Positions 18,174-27,920 of a DNA stretch of 32,396 nt are shown piece by piece. The translations under genes and the position numbers were made by a program. The stretch is from contig BFEA01000119.1 of the NCBI GenBank assembly GCA_003427395.1, positions 2,874,326 to 2,906,721 of the forward strand, given 5' to 3'. Position 1 is the first letter of the stretch, and every line of letters begins with the position of its first letter. The notes under the pieces are model-generated. The model worked only from the letters and a program-made list of their open reading frames with translations, made no database searches and was not told the DNA's origin. The DNA is from Chara braunii (lineage: Eukaryota; Streptophyta; Charophyceae; Charales; Characeae).

Positions 18174-20029
18174 GGAAGAAAGCAAAGCCGGTCTCGATCT
18201 TGCTAGAGACATCCAAGGAAAAGGCCATGGAAAAAGAGGAAGAAGTTCTCCAAGTGATCCGAGAGAGGCAGGCAACGGAAGGGCATCAGATACCAGATGA
18301 GGTAGTTGATACAATGAAGATAGGAGTAGAGGGATTCTTAACAGAAAAAGAAACCCTCCTAATCAAAAGGACGTACCAAGAGTTTCACCTGACAGTTGCC
18401 TGTAGTGATCACCAAAAGGGGCGGTTAGACGCGAAGCTAATTCCCCCGGTCGGAATCCACACGGTAGAGCATGAGTGTTGGAATGACCAAGGGTCGTCCT
18501 ATGAATTTGGGATAGCAGGGGAAGTGACAGAACTTTTTCGAGCAAAGATGGACTCCTTCGTTGCAGAACCTACAGCGTTGCCTTACGCGAACCGGTGGTT
18601 CGTCTTCAGGAAACCCAACAAGACGCTAAGATGGATTCAAGATCTGCAGAAGTTGAATGTGGTAACCATTCGGGATGCTGGTTCACTATCTCAGGTCGAT
18701 TTATTAGCCGAGTCTCACGCCGGCTAGAGCATTTACTCCCTGATATATTTGTACTCAGGGTACGACGGACTACCATTGCATGCGCGGGATAGGCCGTACA
18801 CCGCAATGCACACCCCCGTAGGCCAATTGCAGATGCAGGTGACCCCTATGGGCTTTACGAATACGGTAGCCGAAGCGCAAAGGAGAATGCTCGCCGTAGC
18901 CGGAGACATATTTCCGGAGAAGTGTGAACCTTACATCGATGACAACCCGATCAAAAGCGCTCAAGAGAAGGACGAGACGGAAGTCCAACCAGGAATCCGA
19001 AGATTTGTATGGGACCATCTACAGGACATCAAGGACTTACTCCGCCGGTTCCTAGTATCTAACATCACGGCTAGCGGACCAAAGAGTATTCTAGCAGTAC
19101 CGGAAGTAACCATACTAGGATTTCGTTGTGGCGCATACGGTAGGAAGCCAGATCCGGCGAAGACAGACAAGATATCCCAGTGGCCAACACCCCTGCGCAC
19201 GACAACGGAGGTAAGAGCATTCTTAGGCGTGGTCGGCTTTTGAAGGATTTTCATTAAAAGTTTTGCCAAGATTGCTGAGCCTATCCGGGCCATGATTAGA
19301 GAAGAAGGGACCCTGGACTGGACGGAGGAGCAAGAAGGAGCCAAGGACATACTAACATCGGAGCAAGTCGCCTTGTCAGCACCCTGTTTTAATGACGAAG
19401 TGGGACGACCATTCATCCTAGAAACGGATGGAGGACCCTTGGCCGTAGGAGGCGTACTGATGCAAAGGGATGAGGAAGGAAAAGAGAGGTCAATCAGGTT
19501 CGAAAGTAGAACCCTGAACTTCGCAGAACGGCGGTACTCACAGTTCAAGAAGGAGGTGTTAGCCATCTTGCATTGCCTCAAGACCTTCCAGGCCTACCTA
19601 TTTGGGAGGCGGTTCATCCTTAGGATCGATCCGACGAATGTTGTTGGGGCCTTAAAGAATTACAGGCCTTTAGATCCGATGGTGGGGAGATGGGTAGAAT
19701 TTATCTGGCAGTTCAAATATAAGATCGAACGGATTGCTGAAATAAGAAACAAGGCCGATGGGCTGAGTCAGGTCTGCATCACTCCCGAAGGGGTGGAGGA
19801 TGCGGAGCCCATGGACGCATTTATGGAATACGAAGGAGGAACTCTTGCGGTTGATAACGAGATGATGGGGGAGGAATGCGCGTCAAGAGAACTGTTGATC
19901 CGGACCTTGGAGAAGGGGGCACCTGCCGTAGTAGCAGAACTTAGGGAAGGACCAATCACCACTCAAGGTCGCAAAAAGGAGAAAAACTCGTGGGTAGCGA
20001 TAGTAGGACCGAAGGAGGAACTAATAGCA
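18128..20029 (+). pseudogene. Reverse transcriptase-RNase H, element B (broken)
   Basis: One frame colinear with element A but interrupted by TGA 18155-18157, TAG 18725-18727 and TGA 19241-19243. The last replaces a Trp codon (TGG in A), a single G to A change. RT motif A has lost its catalytic Asp: LIYLYSGYD, with TAT at 18746-18748. Motif C YIDD and the flanking NPIK remain. RNase H is open from 19244 on, with ETDGG, FKKEVLAI, RIDPTN and KADGLSQ. It continues in frame into integrase through NSWVAIVGPKEELIAMAVEGG-like sequence, which shows the ancestral pol was a single RT-RNase H-integrase frame. Not functional. Confidence 0.87.
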
Positions 20030-21482
20030 ATGGCGGTTGAGGGAGGTCGGGAAGTCGTAATGAGCCTAGTAGAATCTTGGGAAAAGAAAGAGTTGCAGTG
20101 GATGGTAAACCAGATGCAGGAGAGAAAGAACGAGGACCAGGAAGGGAAGGAGTTTTTCTATGTTCAGGTATACGAAGGAATTTTTCGAGAGATTGGGTTG
20201 TTGTTGGTAGGAAACAAACAACCCAAGGAAGTCAGCATTAAAGCAAGGGAGGAGGCCGAAAGATACGTCCTAAGGGGTGGTCACCTGTTCAGAAGGGAGG
20301 AAGGTGTCATGCCTTGAAGAGTTGTGTGCGGGAGATCTAGACAGTTGGACGTGATCCTGGCAATGCACGACGGACTAGCGGGAGGACATTGATCGTCCAA
20401 AGGAACTCTTGCATAGATAGCGCCGCTCTATTATTGGCCAGGCATGGCAGGTATGGTCGCCACGTACTGCCAGACCTGCCTGATCTTCCAAGAACGGAGC
20501 TCGGCACGCGTCTTCGAGCCGCTTAGACCAACGCGGGTGCTGGGGCCGGAACATCTGGTCCACCTTGACCTTGCGGTCATATGCCTGTATTAGCATATGG
20601 GTACAAGTATATCCTGGATGCGCGAGACGACTTGAGTGGGTTCGTAAACGCGGTCGCTCTCAAGAAAAAGACAGGGAGAAGTGTAGCGGATTGGATAGAA
20701 GACTTCTACTTGAGGCATCCCTTCATCAAGAGGTTTATAGCAGTTAATGGGACAAAATTTGTGAACCAAGAAGCGTTGGGAATGCTTAAGAGGCTCTGCG
20801 TACCAATCAAGCTCATCGAGCCATATCATCCGGAGGCCAATGCACCTGTGGAAAGAGGGCACCGGACCTTAAAGAACACGGTTGCGAAGCTCGCGGCGGA
20901 CAATCTGGGGAGCTGGCCTAGGTACCTTAAGTACGCTATCTTCTCAGAGAACATGACACCTAAGAGGACGGCGAGATGTATCCCAGTGGAACTTTGGTAC
21001 GGAAGGGAGACCAATTTTCCCGTAGAAGCCTTGATACCAACCTGGAACAAGTTAGATCACGATCCGCATATAACCACGGAAGAATTGATTGAGGCAAGAT
21101 GTCAACGAGTTCTTAGGAACGAGGAGGTCATGGAAGACATCGCCAACCGGGTACTAGACAGCAGAATGAGGGACAAAGCAAGGTGGGACCGGGTTAAGAA
21201 TGTCGGAAAGGAGCCACTTCAGGTCGGGGAGACAGTATTGCTAAGGAACTCGACACTAGAAAGTACTTGGTCTGGGCAACTGGGAAGGAGGTTCAAAGGT
21301 CCCTACCGGGTCGCCAGCGGGTGGGACTGAACACCTTCGAGTTGGAAGATTTGGATGGAACTGGATTAAAAGGACCCTTTCAAGGACAGCGATTGGTCAG
21401 GTTTCTAAGTCGGGACCCTGTAGAACAATGGCTTCAGGAGGCCGAGGATAAGGAAACTGAGGGGCTGCAAGCTAAGGACTGA
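20030..21482 (+). pseudogene. Integrase, element B (broken)
   Basis: Fused in frame to RNase H until TGA 20315-20317; further stops at 20390-20392 and 20414-20416 lie in the zinc-binding module, whose last Cys is Phe (CLIF instead of CLMC, codon 20486-20488). A one-base insertion near 20580 moves the core into another frame, open to 21330. The second catalytic Asp is Val (IAVNGTKF, GTT 20743-20745), while PVERGHRTL with Glu is kept. A second frameshift near 21318 puts the C-terminus (NTFELEDLDG, then RFLSRDPVEQWLQEAEDK) into a third frame ending at 21482. KGPYRV marks the GPY/F module. Several stops fit CGA to TGA changes. Confidence 0.87.
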
Positions 21483-21865
21483 CAACAGCCTTGACCACAC
21501 TATGGTTTTTGTCTCTGACTGCGTCTGTGGGACTGTCATCTTTTTGGGTTGGGGCAATGGTTTGGACTGACTGAAGTAGGAAGGTGGGATGTCTTGGGAT
21601 CTTGTGATAACGGGTTTTGTGTGACGATGTGAGAAGATTGTCGGGAGCATTGTATCATAGCTTTTGATGGGGAAATAATGGGATCATCACAAATGGGGCA
21701 TTTGCATGAGAAGGGAATGTATGATAGTGGCATGGTGCGAAGGGTACTGAGAGCATTCTAGGGAAAGGGGAATTGCCTACCGGACAAGGGGGACGTGTGT
21801 ATGAGCGGCTTGGCGGGCGTTGTTTTGTTATACAGGACCAAGGAGAAAAACACAAGAAAAGCAAA
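21483..21865. other. Spacer between integrase and ORF3, element B
   Basis: 383 bases without a supported gene, nearly the same length as in element A. A plausible splice acceptor, a T-rich stretch followed by ATACAG, ends at 21835, 30 bases before the ORF3 start. If used, ORF3 would be translated from a spliced subgenomic RNA, as for env-like genes of some retroelements. In element A the matching site reads ATGCATGG, without the AG. Confidence 0.5.
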
Positions 21866-22726
21866 ATGGAATTCGGCAACGAGAATGATAGTGGGGCAGT
21901 CAACAGACCTACAGAAGAGGGAGGAGCGGGGCCAAGTCGAGAACGAAGGACTGCCAAGAGAAAATTGGGCATAGGGTTCATGTCCAAGCAAGTGGTGGGC
22001 AGGGGTGTGAGAAAGCGCGTGTGTAGAGGACCTTCGCCCCTCCGGAAGGGAGTAGGTATATATATATCATCTGGAAGTGAGAGCGAGGAGGAAAGGGTAA
22101 GTGTGGGAGAAGGGGGCAAAGCGGATATGGGAGACAAGGCTCAGGCCTCTGACGAGGAAGGGGCCGAGAGATGCGAGCAACGTGAATCTTGGCATCGGGA
22201 GAGCGAGGGGAAACAAGACATATGCGACAGACACAAGGACGGGGAAGAAAGAAGGGAAAGCCCGCATGAAGAGCGGAGCGGCCACGACAATTGTGAGGGG
22301 AGGTATCCGGACTTTGAAGAAGGATATGGAGGGAGGGCAAAGATTCCCTATAGCTACGATCCAAAGAACTTGATGGGTGGATACAGCCCCATACAGACGG
22401 AAGAAGACGAGGATGAGGAGGAGGAAGTACAGGAGGTCATAGAGATCAGCAGTGGGGATGAGAAGGATGAAATCTCGAAGTCTAGAGAAGAGAGGTGGCC
22501 CCCGATACACCAGGCGCGCAAAGGGGCCTTCAGATGGGAGGATGAGTTTGGGCCAACGCCCAACCATTGGTTTCAACAATGGCTCAGTGTGATCAAACAC
22601 GAGTGGATTATCAAGACTCGGGAACTCGTGAAGGCAGGGATGGTAGCCACACCTTTGGATTTTACAGTCAGATGGAGTTGTGAGAGATTGCGAGAAGGAG
22701 GAGAGAAATCATGGTCTCCGGCCTAG
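21866..22726 (+). CDS. ORF3 of element B: acidic protein with SUMO-interaction-like motif
   Basis: 286 residues, intact, although pol of the same element is riddled with stops. Start MEFGNENDS as in element A; an in-frame Met further upstream exists but is not conserved. Shared blocks: NRP, KRKL-x-IGF, GPSPLRKG, VIEIS at residues 191-195 followed by SGDEKDE, EFGPT (227-231) and WFQQW (235-239). Between PSPLR and the VIEIS motif it has about 95 extra residues, Glu/Arg/Asp-rich and probably disordered, including an acidic run (EEDEDEEEEVQE) just before the motif. No signal peptide or membrane helix is seen. The conserved ends with a free-length charged middle suggest short binding motifs on a flexible linker. 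Function unknown. Confidence 0.75.
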   Translation: MEFGNENDSGAVNRPTEEGGAGPSRERRTAKRKLGIGFMSKQVVGRGVRKRVCRGPSPLRKGVGIYISSGSESEEERVSVGEGGKADMGDKAQASDEEGAERCEQRESWHRESEGKQDICDRHKDGEERRESPHEERSGHDNCEGRYPDFEEGYGGRAKIPYSYDPKNLMGGYSPIQTEEDEDEEEEVQEVIEISSGDEKDEISKSREERWPPIHQARKGAFRWEDEFGPTPNHWFQQWLSVIKHEWIIKTRELVKAGMVATPLDFTVRWSCERLREGGEKSWSPA

Positions 22727-23139
22727 GGGTTAAGAAGCCTGCAGAAAGACAGGACGAGCAAGAAACCAAGCGAGTTGAGGCACATGATAGCAATAGGGGT
22801 TAGATGTTAAGTGTTGGACAAGAAATTGTGATTTCCTCTTTTGCAAATATGGAATGACAGGGTTTGTATAGTATGAGTAAGCTTGTGAGGAATGCGGGAT
22901 AAAAGGACTAGCTAAGACTGGGTCACGATGGGTTAGAAGATAGCATTTTGAGGCTACTTTCTGGATGAGCTACCTTTGAAAGTGTGTAGACAAGACAATG
23001 GCACAGGGCATGGAATGGGACTAGTTGGGAAGGGTGTATTGTGAACTTTGGAAGGAATGAGGAGTGTGCCTTTGAGAAGAAAAATTGTTAGTACAGAGTG
23101 ACGAGCAAAGCAAGACGTGAATGTTAAGTACAAGACAGC
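22727..23139. other. 3' untranslated region of element B
   Basis: About 410 bases, A/G-rich, with no supported gene or clear similarity to the matching region of element A beyond short words. It ends where similarity between the two LTR-like blocks begins. Confidence 0.5.
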
Positions 23140-24880
23140 TTAGGGAACCTATGGGTTAAGGGGCATGAAGAACACTCCTTCCCTAGGAGCCTAATCCAAC
23201 TGAGTCATGAATGAGTTTGAAAATAGTCAAGATCTGGGTGATCAGAAAAAGTGAAAATAGAGGGGGTGCCCCGGTTTTCTGCTATGGTTGAATGGTCGGG
23301 TGGGTTAGTGCTACTTGAGGTTGTGAGCCTCAATTTGAGCACTAGACGCTAAGTCGGATGTAGGCATGGATAGTAAATTGCCTTGAGAATGGATGAAGGA
23401 CACCGCATGCAGAAAACTCACAAGAGATGACCACCTTCTAACCTCCGAGACAAAAATGGGATCCGTGTCCTTGAGGCCCACCCCCTCGGGCGCTAACATT
23501 GAGAATGGAAAAAAATGGCCCTAACCAGGTTGTTCGACTTAAGAATGGAAAGGAATGACCCTAACCAGGCTATTCGACTTGAGAATGGAAAGGAATGGCC
23601 CTAACCAGGCTGTTCGACTTGAGAATGGAAAGGAATGGCCCTAACCAGGCTGTTCGATTTGAGAATGGAAAAGAACGACCCTAACCAGGTTGTTCGGAAG
23701 TGGTCCCTGACAAGGGTCATTTCTTTTGACATAGGCATTGAGGTCCCCTGCATAATTGATTGAGAAAGGCTGATTGAGAATGAGCTAGAATGAGCAGTGT
23801 GAAATGGGAAAGGTCGGCGGATCGGTCATTGAAATAGCCATGCGGATGGATGAAAGAGAATGATGCGTTGAAAAGAGAAGGGAAGGATAAAGAAGGCCGA
23901 GACTTAAGATGAGAAGGGCATAGACCGTTGGGACGGTCATAAGGATTGGATATTGAGGAATGTGAAAGTTGAGGATTGAAGGTGGGCCGAAGGGTCGGTC
24001 ATGAGAAATGGCTATTGAAAGAGCGACAACCAGATCGGTCACGTGGGGTGGCCTTAATGAGAGGCTGTCGGACCAGCCATGAGAATCAGTTGTAGGAAAG
24101 GATTGGAAATGGCATTGGATTGAGTAATTGAGGATTGGATATTGCATTGCATAAGTCAGGGGACCCTAGGCAATTTGATGAAAGGTCGTCGGGCCGACAA
24201 TGGAAATAGCAAGAGATTGAGTTTTTCTTTTTTCCTAGTCTCAGGTCTCAACATGAGGGGGATAGCGATGCATGCACCGCGACCCCAGGAGCTCTACCCG
24301 TCAAGGGAAAAGTCTCAGCGCGACCTATTCCTCATAAGGAAAGATAAGGGTTGAAGGACCAAGGCATCGTTCTCTTTGATTGATGCGGGCCGTCCGGAAC
24401 TAATCCCGACAACGAGCTCTAGTCGGGGAGTTCGAACTGCGCCTCATGTTGAGAACCTAAACGTCAAGGGCGTGGAGCCAAACGGGCGAGAGAGCCATTC
24501 TTTTCCTAAGTTTCATTTACTCTCCCCAACCACAAGCCATGCCGTAGAGGGGCGGCGTGGCCGTTTGGGGTGGACCAAGGTTGCTCGCATTAAGTTAAGC
24601 GGCATTGTTTGAGGGAGGGGTCGGGCGTGGTACCAAGTGGAAGTCACAATCACCACAGGGCGAGTGACACCGCCGTGCCGGATCATTACAACCGTTCCGG
24701 GACTAACCGCGAGGTCTTCGTAACTGCACTCGCAAACTAATTGAGAGCCCCAACTCTCTTGAAAGGAAGAGGCCGGATCCAAGAAAACACCACTCGGGAG
24801 GACCGATTCGCGAGAAAGCCTTTACGACAAGACGGGGTCCTGGGAGGTTTGGATTGGACCTACCTGCCGGATGTGAAGTG
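23140..24880 (+). repeat. LTR-like block of element B
   Basis: Colinear with 16276-17706, about 300 bases longer because of extra tandem units and an inserted-looking stretch (23700-24100) with repeated (C)GGTCA words around GGGTCGGTC, GGACGGTC and GATCGGTC. The 3' half is best conserved. Ends and target-site duplications could not be set. The segment just past the shared region, TGGTACCTCAGCAA at about 24880, begins with TGG as primer-binding sites do, but I could not match it to a tRNA. Confidence 0.7.
23501..23700. repeat. 40 bp tandem repeat, exactly five units, in LTR-like block B
   Basis: Units begin at 23501, 23541, 23581, 23621 and 23661, with GAGAATGGAA, GGCCCTAACC and TTCGACTT in each. 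Related units occur three times at 16635-16748. The exact 40-base spacing with no indels suggests recent amplification by slippage or unequal exchange. Confidence 0.95.
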
Positions 24881-25123
24881 GTACCTCAGCAATAACGCCC
24901 GTCTCGTAACGACAAAAGGTCGGACTAAGTAGAAGAATGAGGTGTTACCTGCCAAGGAAGGACTGATCACCCTTCCTTCTAGGAGCAGGTGGGCCGTCGT
25001 TCTTGACTCAGTCGGTGGGCCAAGGTCTGCGTATCTCCGAGTGCGAACCAGTCGTGCGATGGGACATCGCATTTTGAGTAGGGGGAAGGTGTGCCATCTA
25101 CCGATGAAAAAGCGTGATTGAGT
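24881..25123. other. Unique interval after element B
   Basis: About 240 bases with no gene. It contains a short palindrome, TGCGATG and CATCGCA around GGA near 25060, and runs directly into the 62 bp minisatellite. Confidence 0.5.
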
Positions 25124-25620
25124 AATTGACTTTGCGTGTGCTTGAGAAAGGGCTGACAAGATGTCCAGAAGAGAAAATTGTGTAATTGACTTTGCGCAGG
25201 CTTAAGGGAAAGGTCTGGCAAGATGTCCAGAAGATAAATGCTTGTGAAATTGACTTTGCGCAGGCTTGAGAGAAGGTCTAGCAAGATGTCCAGAAGAAAA
25301 AATTGTGTAATTGACTTTGCGCAGGCTTGAGAAAAAGCCTGGCAAGATGTCCAGAAGAAAAAATGCTTGTGTAATTGACTTTGCGCAGGCTTGAGAAAAG
25401 GTCTGGCAAGATGTCCAGAAGAAAAATGGATGAGTAATTGACTTTTGCATGGGCTTGAAAAAAGGTCTGGCAAGATGTCCAGAAGGGAAATGAATGAGTA
25501 GTGACTTTGCATGAGCATGAGAAAGATCTAGCAAGATGTCCAGAAGAAAGAGATATGTGTAATTGACTTTGCATGAGCTTGAGAAAGGCCTGGCAAGATG
25601 TCCAGAATAAAGATGCGTAT
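25124..25620. repeat. Minisatellite, 60-64 bp unit, 8 copies
   Basis: AATTGACTTTGC, CTTGAGAAA and CAAGATGTCCAGAAGA recur at 25124, 25184, 25248, 25309, 25373, 25436, 25500 (degenerate) and 25561. Unit length varies by indels in an A-run and in the TGTG linker. It creates long but meaningless minus-strand open frames repeating a GHLARP/LLDILP peptide. Confidence 0.95.
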
Positions 25621-25967
25621 AAAATGGACCAAGTAACGCGCATGTGAAATTAATTGAGCTTGGGTGCAAGAAATGTCGAATGAGGGTGACAGGCACGTGA
25701 AATTAGTAGGGCCAGAGAAAAGTCGAGCAAAAGGAACCGAAAAAAATACATGTGAATTTGGCTGAGCATGAGATTGAGGAAAGGATGGCGGGAGACATGG
25801 GTTGCACGGACTGAAGAGTCGAGTAGAAAGGGCATTAAGGGTGACAAAGGCCGGGAAAGGGACCTGGCTGACACTGGATGGAAGAAGGATCAGCCAAAGG
25901 GCGCTTGGGATGACAAGGCTCGGGGGAAAAATAGGGGGCAGCGAGAAAAGGAAAGTTGAAAGGAAGT
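25621..25967. other. Interval between minisatellites
   Basis: About 350 purine-rich bases. No gene, RNA or repeat that I can support. Confidence 0.5.
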
Positions 25968-26120
25968 TTGATGTACTTCAAAAAATGAGTGAGACGAAAA
26001 AAGTCTGATGTTCTAAGAGTGATGAATGAGACGAAAGGGGGTTTGATGTTCTAAGACTGATGAATGAGACGAAAGAGACCTGGTGTTCTAAGAGTGATGA
26101 ATTAGACATGAGAAGCCTGA
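25968..26120. repeat. Tandem repeat, 37-38 bp unit, 4 copies
   Basis: TGATGTTCTAAGA and GATGAATGAGACGAAA recur at about 25968 (degenerate), 26006, 26044 and 26081, the last one diverging. Confidence 0.85.
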
Positions 26121-26892
26121 AGGACAAAGAAAGCTTAACCCTACACACCTCTCCCCGCTCCAAGGACGAAAACTAGAGGAAACCCGAGAAAAGAACAAGA
26201 AAAAACAAAACGGACCCTGACAAACTAACCACCCATGACATTTCGTCCTCCTCTCCCGTCTATCTCTCCAAAACCCACTGACAAGAGATTGGTGCGCGAT
26301 GAGGACATCGCGAATGAGTGGGGGGAATGTGTAAGGACTGGTGGGTCCCGAATAACTTCCCATCACTCGAGAGACTGAATATATACAAATTGTGCACGAC
26401 AGTGAAATCTGGAGTAAGGAGGAGAGAGAGAAAAAAGATAAAGGATTAGGCCGCAGGAGGGAGTAATGCCCTGGGGTGAGAACCACAGGAGTTGAGAACT
26501 AGCAACGACAAGCGAGTGAGCGCAAGAACAGGGGCACATAGAACATAGTATAAGGCCGGGAGGGCCGTTGGAATTCAACAAGACTACGACCAAAGGGCCC
26601 TTGAACCAGCAAACGCGGCACGATAGCGACAAAATGATGAGGAGGTCGAGAGATGGATGGCCCCGGGGCCGTGGGAAGCTAAAGAATGACGGGCCAACGT
26701 GGGGGCCACCTACGGGAGCCTCGGGGTGGAGACCCACGACCAAAGGAATCGGCGCGCGCAAGGCGCAAGAAAAGACAAGGGAGAGGGGTCACCGTGATGT
26801 GGAAAACGCCCAAGGAACGTGGGACACATTGGGGAAAGGCATCCGGGGCCACGTGGGACTAAGTAAAAATAATGGCATCCGGGACAAAATGG
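26121..26892. other. Gene-free interval
   Basis: No supported gene. The overlapping open frames on both strands are low-complexity and purine/pyrimidine-biased, with no recognised domain. Confidence 0.5.
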
Positions 26893-26996
26893 GTCGGGGA
26901 CCGCCGACGGGACTAAGTGTCGGGGACCACCGACGGGACCAAGTGTCGGGGATCGCCGGCGGGACTAAGTGTCCCGGACCACCGACGGGAGGAATG
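26893..26996. repeat. 26 bp G/C-rich tandem repeat, 4 copies
   Basis: Units start at 26893, 26919, 26945 and 26971, each with GTC(G/C)(G/C)GGA followed by C(C/A)GCCGACGGGA-like sequence. The same words reappear in the palindrome at 28366-28383, so the two belong to one repeat family. Confidence 0.9.
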
Positions 26997-27067
26997 ACGG
27001 GGACATGTGGAAGTCCCAGGAAGAAACGGCGGCACCGCATGAGGGAAAATAATAAAGGCAAGGTGCA

Positions 27068-27091
27068 CCGTCAAGATCGAGATCTTGACGG
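27068..27091. repeat. Perfect palindrome, 11 bp arms, GA centre
   Basis: Arms CCGTCAAGATC and GATCTTGACGG around the dinucleotide GA. Counterpart in the second module: 28485-28513. Confidence 0.9.
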
Positions 27092-27109
27092 CCAAGAATA
27101 TTAGCACCA

Positions 27110-27125
27110 CTAGTGCGAGCACTAG
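27110..27125. repeat. Perfect palindrome, 7 bp arms, GA centre
   Basis: Arms CTAGTGC and GCACTAG around GA. Counterpart in the second module at 28527-28548, where the arms extend to 10 bp. Confidence 0.85.
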
Positions 27126-27186
27126 CGGTAGCAAACAGGAAGGTCGAAAAGAAAAGAAAAAGTAAAGAAACTTGAAGATGGGAGCA

Positions 27187-27204
27187 ATCCGAAAAATCTC
27201 GGAT
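27187..27204. repeat. Inverted repeat, 6 bp arms
   Basis: ATCCGA and TCGGAT. At the matching position of the second module (28615-28634) the outer A-T pair has become G-C on both sides, so pairing is kept. Confidence 0.6.
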
Positions 27205-27344
27205 CAGCCTCCCTCAAGAAAATAGAGTCAAAAGAGACCCCATGTGAAAAATAGGCTTCCGGGAGAAAATCGGAGTAGGAGGGGTCATTGTGGGAGAAAA
27301 ATAGGAGTAAAAGAAAGCTCCCATGAGCATGAGAAGACCATTAT

Positions 27345-27370
27345 TGCAGTCCGAGATATAACGGACTGCA
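27345..27370. repeat. Inverted repeat TGCAGTCCG, 9 bp arms
   Basis: TGCAGTCCG and CGGACTGCA around an 8-base AGATATAA loop. Near-identical hairpins occur at 28083-28106 (loop AGAAATAA) and, with altered centre, at 27921-27944 and 29551-29583. Confidence 0.85.
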
Positions 27371-27525
27371 CATTGGGCATAGGAAGGGCCAAAGCTAAGA
27401 GAAAGGGGCTAGAAAAGGGTCTTAGAACCGCTTTACATTTGGCATGCTAGAAAAAAGAGAGAAAAGAAAAAAAAATGTGGGAGAATAAGACAAAAAGGGT
27501 GAGAGGGAGTGAGTGAGTTGGTCGT

Positions 27526-27567
27526 CAGTAGGGACTGCCACAAGTAGGTAGTGGCAGGTCCCTACTG
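27526..27567. repeat. Inverted repeat, 16 bp arms with one bulge
   Basis: CAGTAGGGACTGCCAC pairs with GTGGCAGGTCCCTACTG, one G bulged, around a 9-base loop. The counterpart in the second module is 28970-29004. Confidence 0.9.
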
Positions 27568-27693
27568 TCCAAGAAAGGAGGAAAAAGAAAAAAAAAGAAA
27601 AGAGAAAAGAAAAGAAAAGAGAAAAAGACCTTAACGGTAAAAAACGACCACTTGGGGAGATACATCCATGACCAGATTCATTCTAGAATATGG

Positions 27694-27766
27694 CGGTTGC
27701 AATGGACTTTGATTTTCTTTGATTTTTGCAGAGAAAATCAAAGAAAATCAAGGCCCCATGCAACCG
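27694..27766. repeat. 73 nt long hairpin, miRNA-precursor-like or foldback
   Basis: The centre is a perfect 18 bp stem: 27709-27726 against 27734-27751 with a 7-base loop TGCAGAG. After a short internal loop the stem resumes with CGGTTGCA-TGG (27694-27705, one bulged A) against CC-ATGCAACCG (27756-27766). It lacks coding potential. It could be a small foldback transposon remnant, a pre-miRNA or an inverted duplication. Confidence 0.85.
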
Positions 27767-27920
27767 AAATAAAACGGATTACATAGAGGAGGAGAAACAC
27801 ATGTTTTAGGTGCATCCAGAGCCAAAATTGAGTCCAGATGCACTTGGGAGTTGACCGTTTCTTTTCCTTTTGAGTAAGGGTTAGTTGTGGGGCATTGGGG
27901 CTAGGGAATTGACCCCCATT

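Larger units (their letters stand above)
17715..24880 (+). mobile_element. Element B: 5'-truncated Ty3/gypsy element with ORF3 and LTR-like block
   Basis: Starts abruptly inside the protease-RT linker, immediately after LTR-like block A, with no leader, gag or protease active site. The remainder is colinear with element A: RT, RNase H, integrase, spacer, ORF3, untranslated region, LTR-like block. Coding similarity to A is clear but substantially diverged at the nucleotide level, so B is not a recent duplicate of A. Multiple stops, two frameshifts and lost catalytic residues show it is dead. Two scenarios fit: a deletion that fused an LTR to mid-pol, or recombination between neighbouring elements. 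Confidence 0.85.

Noticed and set aside
15055-22726. ORF3 as an envelope gene
   Set aside because: Position fits, but neither copy has a signal peptide, transmembrane helix, cysteine pattern or furin-like site; both are acidic, soluble-looking proteins.
24880-24900. Primer-binding site after LTR-like block B
   Set aside because: It begins TGG, but no tRNA 3' end could be matched from memory, and a PBS should follow a 5' LTR, not a 3' one.
25124-25620. CRISPR-like array
   Set aside because: Units are contiguous tandem repeats without unique spacers, and the genome is eukaryotic in character.
25202-25696. Minus-strand 164-residue protein
   Set aside because: It lies almost entirely in the 62 bp minisatellite, with other frames equally open.
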